This document shows positions 1 to 5,116 of a stretch of 12,292 bases of DNA, in pieces. The first letter of the stretch is position 1. Each line of letters opens with the position of its first letter. A program made the translations under genes and the position numbers. Source of the DNA: Anaerolineae bacterium. Its GTDB lineage: Bacteria; Chloroflexota; Anaerolineae; JAFGEY01. The stretch spans positions 1 to 12,292 of the forward strand of contig JAFGEY010000297.1 of the NCBI GenBank assembly GCA_016931365.1. Reading direction: 5' to 3'. The notes below the pieces were generated by a model, which made no database searches, was not told the origin of the DNA, and saw only the letters and a program-made list of their open reading frames with translations.

Positions 1-791
1 GCCGAGTCGTTGCCCATGTTGCCAAAGACCATCGTGCAGATGTTGACCGCGGTGCCCCAGTCGTGGGGGATGCCTTCGTGATCGCGGTAGGCGATGGCGC
101 GCGCGCCGTTCCACGAGTTGAACACGGCCTTGATCGACAGTTCGAGTTGCTTGTAGGGGTCGGTGGGGAAGGGTTCGCCAAACCTGGTCTGGTACATCTT
201 TTTGTACTCGCCTACCAGCCACTTGAGGCCATCCTGGCTCACTTCGGTGTCCAGCTTGACGCCCTCTTTTTCTTTGAGGTGTTCCAGCTTGTTTTCAAAG
301 TGCTCGCGCTTGTAGCCCATCACGATATCGGAAAACATGGTGATGAAACGGCGGTAGGCATCATACGAAAACCGCTCGTTGCCGGTGAGTTTGGCCAGCG
401 CGGCGCGGGTCTCGTCGTTCAGGCCGAGGTTGAGCACGGTGTCCATCATACCGGGCATCGAACTACGCGCGCCGGAGCGAACGGAAACCAGCAGCGGGTT
501 TACGGCGTCACCGAATCGCTTGCCGGTCTGTGCTTCGATGTCTTTCATCGCCTCAAGCGTCTGCTCCCACATCTCTTTGGGGAATTCGCCGCTGTCCATG
601 TAGGCCACACACGCTTCGGTGGTGATGGTAAAGCTGGGCGGCACCGGCGCGCCGGACGCCGTCATCGCCATCAGCCCGGCGCCTTTGCCACCGAAAATGA
701 TCTTCATTTCGTCCAAGGTGGGCTGCTTGCCCAACATTCTGGCATATTCCTGCTCGCCATTGCGCGACAGGTACACCCATTGTTTTGTCAT
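1..791 (-). CDS. ppdK: Pyruvate, phosphate dikinase, N-terminal part (cut by window edge)
   Basis: Interconverts pyruvate, ATP and phosphate with phosphoenolpyruvate, AMP and pyrophosphate in the cytoplasm. The window holds the first 263 residues of a protein that is usually about 880. They cover the nucleotide-binding (ATP-grasp) region. Seen: the glycine loop FGGKGAGL with Lys36, the PPxFTITTEAC stretch, the family signature VSVRSGARSSMPGMMDT followed by LNLGLND, GNERFSYDAYRRFI, and VFGNMGNDS right at the edge. About 15 residues before the glycine loop (roughly 15-30) look longer than in common PPDKs. The start is the ATG at 791-789, with AGGAGG on the minus strand (plus 800-805) 8 nt upstream. 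The phosphohistidine and PEP domains lie outside the window. It is divergent from the phosphohexomutase gene, suggesting a shared control region. The family call is very secure; the physiological direction cannot be told from sequence. Confidence 0.96.
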   Translation of the reverse strand, partial: MTKQWVYLSRNGEQEYARMLGKQPTLDEMKIIFGGKGAGLMAMTASGAPVPPSFTITTEACVAYMDSGEFPKEMWEQTLEAMKDIEAQTGKRFGDAVNPLLVSVRSGARSSMPGMMDTVLNLGLNDETRAALAKLTGNERFSYDAYRRFITMFSDIVMGYKREHFENKLEHLKEKEGVKLDTEVSQDGLKWLVGEYKKMYQTRFGEPFPTDPYKQLELSIKAVFNSWNGARAIAYRDHEGIPHDWGTAVNICTMVFGNMGNDS

Positions 792-892
792 GAAAAAAGC
801 CTCCTGTTTCTCTATGGGATAACTGACTTACACAAGCGTGCCCCGACCGATACTGCCGGTAGGGGCAACGACAATTGCTTGACAACAGATGT

Positions 893-921
893 ATTATATG
901 GTTTTTTATGCTTTTTGCAAA
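893..921 (-). promoter_or_regulatory. Putative promoter of ppdK
   Basis: On the minus strand a perfect TATAAT lies at 898-893, with TTTGCA (four of six matches to TTGACA) at 921-916 and a 17 nt spacer. Transcription would begin near 886 and leave a leader of about 95 nt before the ppdK ATG. The surrounding stretch is clearly AT-richer than the flanking genes. Confidence 0.55.
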
Positions 922-937
922 CCACACCCCTTTTGTT

Positions 938-975
938 TTGACAAACTAGACGAATTCGCCATCCGATGATAAAAT
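938..975 (+). promoter_or_regulatory. Putative promoter of the phosphohexomutase gene
   Basis: The extended -10 TGATAAAAT (967-975) sits about 30 nt before the ATG at 1007. A perfect TTGACA occurs at 938-943 but is 26 nt from the -10 hexamer, too far for a standard pair. The extended -10 is therefore the better-supported element, and the TTGACA may be incidental. Confidence 0.4.
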
Positions 976-1006
976 AGCGCAACACTTGATGATGGAGGAT
1001 TACCCA

Positions 1007-2398
1007 ATGGAGATCAATCCACGCATTTTTAGAGAATATGATGTTCGTGGCGTCGTGGACCGCGACCTGACCCCGGAAGCGGTCGAACTGCTGGGCAAAG
1101 GCTATGGCACATATCTCATTCGACAGTCGCCGGGTGACGGCTCGCGCCGCCGCACGGCGACGGTCGGTTACGACGCGCGGCTCAGTTCGCCCGCATTTTG
1201 CGAGGCATTGACCAAAGGCATCGTCTCCACCGGCGTCGACGTGGTGCAGATCGGCCTGGTCGCCACGCCGATGCTCTACTTTTCGCTCTTTCACCTCGCC
1301 GTCGACGGTGGGGTGATGATTACCGGTAGCCACAACCCGCCCGAGTTCAACGGCTTCAAGTTGGGCGTGGGCAAGACGACGATCCACGGCGAGCAAATTC
1401 AGGACGTCTTGAAAATCATTCAATCCGGAAATTTCGCGCAAGGCCGGGGCCAAGTGTCACAGCAAGACATCAACGAGGCGTACAAGGCCGAGGTGGTGCG
1501 GCGGGTGGGCCAACTGGCGCGCCCGCTCAAGGTCGTCGTCGACGCCGGCAACGGCGCGGGCGGCCCCTACGGGCCGGACATGCTGCGCCGCATCGGCGCC
1601 GAGGTGATCGAACTGTACTGCGACATCGACGGGCGTTTCCCCAACCACCACCCCGACCCGACGCTGCCCGAAGCGCTTGCCCCCCTGATCGCCAGGGTGG
1701 CCGAAACCGGCGCCGACCTGGGCATCGGCTGGGACGGCGACGCGGACCGCATCGGCGTGGTCGACGCGCAGGGGCGGATCATCTGGGGCGACCAGTTGAT
1801 GATGCTGTTCAGCCGCGAGGTGCTGGCCACTCACCCCGGCGCGCCGATCATCTTTGAGGTCAAGTGCTCGCAAGGGCTGGTGGAAGAGATCGAGCGGCTG
1901 GGCGGCGAGCCGGTGATGTACAAGACCGGCCACTCGCTGATCAAGGGCAAGATGAAAGCGCTGCACGCGCCGCTGGCCGGCGAGATGAGCGGCCATCTCT
2001 TTTTCGCCGACGAGTATTTCGGCTACGACGACGCGCTGTATGCCTCATGCCGTTTTGCGCGCCTGCTGGCCGCGCAGGACAAGCCACTGACCGCGCTGGT
2101 CGACGAGCTGCCGCGCTATGTGTCCACGCCGGAAACCCGCGTCGACTGCCCGGAAGAGTCAAAATTCAAAATCGTCGAGGAAATGACCGCCTATTTCAAA
2201 GCTCACTATGACGCGCTCGACATCGACGGGGTGCGCATCCTCTTTGGCGACGGCTGGGGGCTGCTGCGCGCATCGAACACGCAGCCGGTGCTGGTGCTGC
2301 GCTTTGAGGCGCGGACGAGTGAGCGGCTGGAGGAGATCAAGGGGATCGTACTGGGAAAATTAAAAGAGATTGCGCCGGAGGTGGAAGTGAGAGTGTAG
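1007..2398 (+). CDS. manB: Phosphomannomutase/phosphoglucomutase (alpha-D-phosphohexomutase)
   Basis: Moves phosphate between C6 and C1 of mannose or glucose phosphates, feeding nucleotide-sugar, polysaccharide and glycogen synthesis. The 463-residue length is normal. All four active-site loops are present: TGSHNPPEFNGFK with phosphoserine Ser108, the metal-binding DGDAD at 243-247, the sugar-binding GEMSGH (Glu326, Ser328, His330), and the phosphate-binding RASNTQP from Arg421. These numbers nearly coincide with Pseudomonas AlgC, and the N-terminal FREYDVRG is typical. The start is the ATG at 1007, with GGAGG at 994-998 and 8 nt spacing. An in-frame TTG at 986 is upstream but lies before that ribosome site. 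It stands alone, divergent from ppdK. The enzyme class is certain. Mannose versus glucose preference, and hence the symbol (pgm would also fit), is not. Confidence 0.93.
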   Translation: MEINPRIFREYDVRGVVDRDLTPEAVELLGKGYGTYLIRQSPGDGSRRRTATVGYDARLSSPAFCEALTKGIVSTGVDVVQIGLVATPMLYFSLFHLAVDGGVMITGSHNPPEFNGFKLGVGKTTIHGEQIQDVLKIIQSGNFAQGRGQVSQQDINEAYKAEVVRRVGQLARPLKVVVDAGNGAGGPYGPDMLRRIGAEVIELYCDIDGRFPNHHPDPTLPEALAPLIARVAETGADLGIGWDGDADRIGVVDAQGRIIWGDQLMMLFSREVLATHPGAPIIFEVKCSQGLVEEIERLGGEPVMYKTGHSLIKGKMKALHAPLAGEMSGHLFFADEYFGYDDALYASCRFARLLAAQDKPLTALVDELPRYVSTPETRVDCPEESKFKIVEEMTAYFKAHYDALDIDGVRILFGDGWGLLRASNTQPVLVLRFEARTSERLEEIKGIVLGKLKEIAPEVEVRV

Positions 2399-2400
2399 AA

Positions 2401-2424
2401 GCCTATCGGTTGTAGGCGCAATTT
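2401..2424 (+). terminator. Weak hairpin after the phosphohexomutase gene
   Basis: GCCTA (2401-2405) pairs with TAGGC (2413-2417) around a 7 nt loop, followed shortly by a run of four T. The stem is only 5 bp and begins 3 nt after the stop codon, so this is at best a weak terminator. The rest of the 92 nt gap up to 2490 shows no convincing promoter. Confidence 0.25.
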
Positions 2425-2490
2425 TCAATACCTTACACAGGTCGATTACGCAAAGGGTGTTGGGCAGCAAGCGGTAAAGGAGCGTCAAGT

Positions 2491-3144
2491 ATGAAACGAT
2501 TTTCTGTAAATGCAGAAATAGTTTTAGTTTCTTTCGTAATTTTAGTGCTCCTTGGGTGTATTGCTTCATCAACACCACCGCCCACACTTATTCAGACACC
2601 GTTGCCAACAGAAACGGCAATGTCAACAGCAACGTCGACAGCAACTCTGGCGAAAACACCAACTGCTGCGCCGACCAATACGGCCGTGCCGACACAGACT
2701 CCTACATCAACTCATACGCCTGAACCCACTAACACACCAAGTCCTGAGGCTACTTTTACGCCGACGCCTGCACCAACCAGTACCCTAGAGCCAACTCATA
2801 CGCCATTGCCGACCAAGATAGTAGCACCAACTAATACATTGGCGCCGTCAACCAACACACCGAGGCCAACCAACACACTGCAACCCACTCACACGCCGAT
2901 CCCTCCAACAAATACGCCCCAGGCTAGCCTTCCGCCGGGAACAGATATTTTAGCCGATGGTGTCTGGAAGTGTCCTAACAATACGAGTGGAGCTTCTTAT
3001 GTGGGGAGCGATCAGAGCGACAAATTCCACTACTTGAGTTGTCGCTGGGCTGATAAAATCAAGGATGAAAACCGAATCTGCTTCGCAAGTCGGGCAGCGG
3101 CAGTAGCCTATGGTTATGCCCCTTGCGGTGTATGCAAACCATGA
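2491..3144 (+). CDS. Thr/Pro-stalk lipoprotein with C-terminal Ada-like zinc-binding module
   Basis: Probably a lipid-anchored surface protein of 217 residues. Residues 1-22 form a lipoprotein signal (Lys-Arg, hydrophobic core, lipobox LLGC with Cys23). Residues about 28-150 are a low-complexity Thr/Pro stalk of PTNTP, PTHTP and PTPTP-like units, as in many Chloroflexota exported proteins. Residues about 160-217 resemble the extracellular version of the Ada metal-binding domain: FHYLSC (His180, Cys184), ENRICFASRAAAVAYGY, then PCGVC (Cys212, Cys215). His180 replaces the first of Ada's four zinc cysteines. No nuclease or other catalytic domain accompanies it, although this module is often attached to one. 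The ATG at 2491 has AAAGGAG (2476-2482) 8 nt upstream. Codons in the stalk are A/T-ending more often than in the neighbouring enzyme genes. Function is unknown; a sensory or metal-binding surface role is only inference. Confidence 0.82.
   Translation: MKRFSVNAEIVLVSFVILVLLGCIASSTPPPTLIQTPLPTETAMSTATSTATLAKTPTAAPTNTAVPTQTPTSTHTPEPTNTPSPEATFTPTPAPTSTLEPTHTPLPTKIVAPTNTLAPSTNTPRPTNTLQPTHTPIPPTNTPQASLPPGTDILADGVWKCPNNTSGASYVGSDQSDKFHYLSCRWADKIKDENRICFASRAAAVAYGYAPCGVCKP
2572..2925 (+). repeat. Degenerate Thr/Pro codon repeats (stalk)
   Basis: This is an in-gene array of short units coding for Pro-Thr-x-Thr-Pro with variable DNA spelling (ccaacc/ccgacc/ccaact, then aacaca/catacg/aatacg). The protein repeat is conserved while codons drift, which argues for selection on the peptide rather than recent slippage. 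Confidence 0.7.
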
Positions 3145-3166
3145 AGAGCGGCAAAACCAGATTCAT

Positions 3167-3193
3167 ACCGGAGGGCTAGCCTTCCGGTACTTT
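3167..3193 (+). terminator. Putative terminator of the lipoprotein gene
   Basis: A 22 nt near-perfect palindrome, with ACCGGA at one end and TCCGGT at the other, folds into a 9 bp stem (one G-U pair) with a CTAG loop. It starts 22 nt after the stop codon. The following ACTTTCC is a poor U-tract, so termination is plausible but not certain. Confidence 0.5.
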
Positions 3194-3371
3194 CCATTGA
3201 GGAGCCTTGCCCCTCAAACTCCCCAAAATCGGCTCATTTGCTATCTAGCGGACTGGGGACAAAATTGGTCCCGATAGAAGAAGACACTGAAACTGTGGGT
3301 GTTTGCTCCCACTCCGTGCCGGAATACCGGCGAGACCCCACATCCCACAGGCAATAAAGCATAGTTTTCGG

Positions 3372-3410
3372 GTGTATTTTTTCGCGCGCAAAGCGTGCGA
3401 AAAAATACAC
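3372..3410. repeat. Perfect 14 bp inverted repeat extending to an 18 bp hairpin
   Basis: GTGTATTTTTTCGC (3372-3385) is exactly complementary to GCGAAAAAATACAC (3397-3410). Inside, four more pairs (one G-T) close on an AAA loop. The T-tract is on the 5' arm and the A-tract on the 3' arm on either strand, so it is not a standard intrinsic terminator. It could be a cruciform, a protein site or an RNA stem. Confidence 0.75.
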
Positions 3411-3422
3411 AAAAGATTCTCT

Positions 3423-3461
3423 CCCCGGCCCCGCACGCGGGGCCGGGGGCAGTCACTTTTT
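3423..3461 (+). terminator. Strong GC hairpin with T-tract
   Basis: CCCCGGCCCCGC (3423-3434) pairs perfectly with GCGGGGCCGGGG (3437-3448), giving an 11 bp stem with a CACG loop. A run of five T lies at 3457-3461, 8 nt beyond the stem. The stem is very stable but the U-tract is offset. There is no intact gene directly upstream on the plus strand, so what it terminates is unclear. Confidence 0.5.
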
Positions 3462-3498
3462 CAGCCCTTGATGGGGCAGCTTATTTTTTCACTGTTCC

Positions 3499-3606
3499 TT
3501 ACACCGGCCAAATCAACGGCACCAGCACGATGGCCAGTCCATAGACGATCAGCGTCAGCGGCAGGCCGACACGCACGAAATCGGTGACTTTGTAGCGCCT
3601 GAATCC
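3499..3606 (-). pseudogene. C-terminal remnant of an SLC13/DASS-type anion permease
   Basis: On the minus strand the last ~33 residues before the TAA stop at 3501-3499 read RRYKVTDFVRVGLPL and then a hydrophobic segment ending PLIWPV. This is the usual end of SLC13/DASS (sulfate/citrate/phosphate) transporters, where a Tyr-Lys/Arg-Phe-x-Asp-Phe-x-Arg-Val-Gly-Leu-Pro motif precedes the last membrane helix. The open frame continues back to about 3696 without family resemblance, and no other transmembrane segments or TrkA-C domains are found in the next few hundred bases. It is therefore a remnant of a gene normally 400-600 residues long. The identification rests on one motif and one helix. Confidence 0.55.
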
Positions 3607-3737
3607 CCGGTATTCCGATCCAATCCTCATCGTCACCGCCTGGGATGAGCAGTACAAGACCCGCTTTACCTGGTGGCTAACACAACTCTCAGCCAACTCT
3701 CAGCGATTTCTTGGGCTATTTTCAGGTTGGTATGATA

Positions 3738-3746
3738 TGCTATAAC
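3738..3746 (+). promoter_or_regulatory. Possible extended -10 for the repeat-protein gene
   Basis: TGCTATAAC matches an extended -10 (TGn plus five of six of TATAAT). No good -35 lies 16-18 nt upstream. Transcription from here would give a leader of about 125 nt containing the 3768-3781 palindrome. Confidence 0.3.
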
Positions 3747-3767
3747 CGTCAAGCTGATTCGACCTGT

Positions 3768-3781
3768 CCTCCGCGCGGAGG
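3768..3781. promoter_or_regulatory. Perfect 14 nt palindrome in the leader
   Basis: CCTCCGCGCGGAGG is fully self-complementary and lies about 20 nt downstream of the candidate -10. It could be an operator for a dimeric regulator or an RNA hairpin. Its first half also includes a CCTCC that could pair with the nearby ribosome site (3788-3794). Confidence 0.35.
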
Positions 3782-3787
3782 CCCAAG

Positions 3788-3807
3788 AAAGGAGCGTGTG
3801 TATGTGA
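3788..3807 (+). promoter_or_regulatory. Ribosome site followed by an ATG-TGA start-stop pair
   Basis: AAAGGAG (3788-3794) is followed after 7 nt by ATG at 3802-3804 and immediately by TGA at 3805-3807. By spacing this is a good initiation site, yet it would make only a single-codon product. It lies 71 nt before the chosen start of the secreted protein. It may be a regulatory leader or the relic of a lost gene. Confidence 0.35.
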
Positions 3808-3877
3808 GATTAGACCGGGGGGGAGCCGTGCCGATATGTCGGATTTGAATACAAATAGAGTTAAAGAAAGGAAATAT

Positions 3878-4879
3878 ATGCTTAAAACAAAATACAGATG
3901 GATCACCATAGCGGGCGCATTGGCTTTGGCCCTTTTGGTAGGCGGCGTCTCTCTCCTGGCAAGCACATCCGTAGCCAGCGCAGCCGAGACGACCGCAGAC
4001 GATCTCAAAACCATCACTCAGGCTTCGACCGGGCCGGGTTTGCTCGGTGACGGGTACCTGGCTCACGGCGGCGGGTGGGGATTCAAAGGCAGTACCATCG
4101 ACTATCAGCAGTTGCTGGCCGACGCGTTGGGCATCAGCGTGGATGACCTTCAAGCGGCTTATGAAACGGCTCGCACCGCGGCAATCGAGCAGGCAGTAAA
4201 AGAGGGGCTGATCACTCGCGAACAGGCCGACGAAATGCTGGTCTGGGGCGGCTGGAATCGCAAGGGAGCCGCTTTCTTTGGCTTCCGCCGCGGCCGCAAG
4301 GGCGTCGCGAGCGACACCATCGATGAAAACGCCTTGCTCGCCGACGCGCTGGGCATCACGGTTCAAGAACTCGATGCCGCGCGAGAAACGGCCAACCAGG
4401 CTGCCATCGCGCAGGCCGTCGCCGAGGGGATCATCACTCAGGAACAGGCCGACGAGATGTTGGCCCGAAAGAACCTCCAAAGTTACCTTGATCGAGACGT
4501 GTTGCTCGCCAAGGCTTTGGGGATGACCGCCGAAGAGTTGCAGGCAGCTTACGCCGAGGGCAAAACCCTGACCGTGCTGATGAGCGAAAAGGGTCTGGAT
4601 GCCGCCGCCGTGCGCGAAGCGCTGCAAAAGGTCTACGCCGAGGCCGTCGCACAGGCCGTCGCCGATGGGATCATCACCCAGGATCAGGCCGACGAGATGC
4701 AAGATGGGCGTGGGATGATGTCCGGCGAGCGGATGATGCCCGGCGGTCGTGGTAGGTTCCCCGGCCGCGGTGGCGCTGATGGCAACCGGCCCTCTCGCCC
4801 CGACACGGATGATGACGATACATCGGGAATGCACTTTCATCGAGCCGGACGTGGCGTTCAAGGAGAGAACGCCCTCTAA
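3878..4879 (+). CDS. Secreted protein with three LADALG...ITQEQADEM repeats and a Gly/Arg/Met/Asp-rich tail
   Basis: An exported 333-residue protein of unknown function. Residues 1-31 are a signal peptide (basic start, long Ala/Leu core, likely cut at ASA|AE). Three helical units follow at about 79-121, 153-195 and 209-275. Each begins LL(A)xALGI/MTxxEL and ends with GxITxxQADEM. The third carries ~24 extra residues around TLTVLMSEKGLD. Similar units, some resembling DUF2680, occur in uncharacterised exported proteins of Gram-positives and Chloroflexota. The tail (276-333) is rich in Gly, Arg, Met, His and Asp and includes four Asp in a row, perhaps ion-binding. The start is the ATG at 3878 with AAAGGA 5 nt upstream. 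An in-frame ATG at 3836 would put 14 residues before the signal peptide and is less likely, though a G-rich ribosome-like stretch precedes it. No enzymatic motif is seen. Confidence 0.85.
   Translation: MLKTKYRWITIAGALALALLVGGVSLLASTSVASAAETTADDLKTITQASTGPGLLGDGYLAHGGGWGFKGSTIDYQQLLADALGISVDDLQAAYETARTAAIEQAVKEGLITREQADEMLVWGGWNRKGAAFFGFRRGRKGVASDTIDENALLADALGITVQELDAARETANQAAIAQAVAEGIITQEQADEMLARKNLQSYLDRDVLLAKALGMTAEELQAAYAEGKTLTVLMSEKGLDAAAVREALQKVYAEAVAQAVADGIITQDQADEMQDGRGMMSGERMMPGGRGRFPGRGGADGNRPSRPDTDDDDTSGMHFHRAGRGVQGENAL
4412..4459 (+). repeat. Intragenic direct repeat, copy 1
   Basis: A 48 nt segment coding for the end of repeat unit 2. It matches 4652-4699 with 3 mismatches, exactly 240 nt (80 codons) away. 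The high DNA identity suggests recent duplication or gene conversion between units. Confidence 0.85.
4652..4699 (+). repeat. Intragenic direct repeat, copy 2
   Basis: This is the second copy of the 48 nt segment at 4412-4459, coding for the end of repeat unit 3. It differs at 3 positions, two of which exchange Glu and Asp codons. Confidence 0.85.
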
Positions 4880-4882
4880 CAA

Positions 4883-4985
4883 TGCGTCCCAAGACGCACA
4901 TGAATGACCCGCTATGCGGGCAAGACCTTCCCTCAATGCGATCTCGCGCGGTCACGCTGACGCCGGGATCGCTTTTTTTGTTTTG
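4883..4985 (+). terminator. Three successive hairpins ending in a strong intrinsic terminator
   Basis: Hairpin 1 is TGCGTC-CCAA-GACGCA (4883-4898), starting 3 nt after the stop. Hairpin 2 is CCCGC-TAT-GCGGG (4908-4920). Hairpin 3 is GCGATC (4938-4943) with GATCGC (4967-4972), with inner CGGTCA/TGA pairing, followed at once by seven T (4973-4979) and then GTTTT. The last is a clear rho-independent terminator for the repeat-protein gene. The first two may protect the mRNA 3' end. Confidence 0.8.
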
Positions 4986-5014
4986 AGCAACCGTCAGGTG
5001 ACTGAACTGCGATC

Positions 5015-5042
5015 TTGACAACGCGACCAGTCCTGGTAAAAT
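5015..5042 (+). promoter_or_regulatory. Promoter of the sugar-catabolism operon
   Basis: A perfect TTGACA (5015-5020), a 16 nt spacer and TAAAAT (5037-5042), preceded by TGG so that the -10 is of the extended type. It predicts a start near 5049 and a leader of about 68 nt. It lies just downstream of the preceding terminator, which supports an independent transcription unit. Confidence 0.7.
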
Positions 5043-5092
5043 GGAGTTTGCGCGGCGATGCGCACAGCATTGGCGTACTTTCCGAGTGAATA

Positions 5093-5102
5093 TGATCGAT
5101 CA
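5093..5102. promoter_or_regulatory. Palindrome at the operon ribosome site
   Basis: TGATCGATCA is a perfect 10 nt palindrome that runs into the AAAGGAG ribosome site (5102-5108) of the isomerase gene. A short TGCGC (5049-5053)/GCGCA (5060-5064) hairpin lies earlier in the same leader. Either could serve control of the operon; neither is recognised as a known operator. Confidence 0.25.
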
Positions 5103-5116
5103 AAGGAGACGATGAA

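Larger units (their letters stand above)
3145..3498. other. Intergenic stretch dense in inverted repeats, no gene seen
   Basis: No protein in any frame here resembles a known family, and the short open frames overlap palindromes. In order it holds a near-perfect palindrome at 3167-3188; nested arms CTATC (3241-3245)/GATAG (3273-3277) enclosing GGGAC (3256-3260)/GTCCC (3268-3272); GTGGG (3295-3299)/CCCAC (3308-3312); GCCGG-AATA-CCGGC at 3318-3331; an 18 bp hairpin at 3372-3410; a GC hairpin at 3423-3448; and GCCC (3464-3467)/GGGC (3474-3477) ahead of six T (3484-3489). It may encode a structured RNA, or be stacked terminators from decayed genes. Confidence 0.5.
3607..3877. other. Upstream region of the repeat-protein gene
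   Basis: No gene is recognised. It holds an 11 nt tandem direct repeat (CAACTCTCAGC at 3683-3693 and 3694-3704), a possible extended -10 (TGCTATAAC, 3738-3746), a 14 nt perfect palindrome (3768-3781), an isolated ribosome site with a start-stop codon pair (3788-3807) and a run of seven G (3817-3823). Confidence 0.5.

Noticed and set aside
63..941. Long plus-strand open frame opposite ppdK
   Set aside because: The minus strand here encodes clear PPDK motifs; the plus-strand translation is without family resemblance and is a mirror frame.
938..943. Perfect TTGACA as -35 of the phosphohexomutase gene
   Set aside because: The only good -10 is 26 nt away, outside the normal 15-19 nt range; kept only as a note beside the extended -10.
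3241..3456. Two minus-strand open frames across the hairpin region
   Set aside because: They read straight through the palindromes, have no ribosome site and no family resemblance; treated as non-coding.
3145..3498. tRNA, CRISPR array or known riboswitch in the intergenic region
   Set aside because: No cloverleaf with a T-loop GTTCRANNC, no regular spacer-repeat pattern and no aptamer consensus that I recognise.
3320..3617. CGGAATACCGG at 3320-3330 and its inverted copy at 3607-3617, as possible ends of a small mobile element
   Set aside because: Only 11 nt, partly self-complementary, no target duplication and nothing transposase-like between them; likely chance or local hairpin similarity.
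3749..4936. 395-codon minus-strand open frame opposite the repeat protein
   Set aside because: It owes its length to the GC-rich codon pattern of the real gene; no family motif or good ribosome site. The plus frame has a signal peptide and true repeats.
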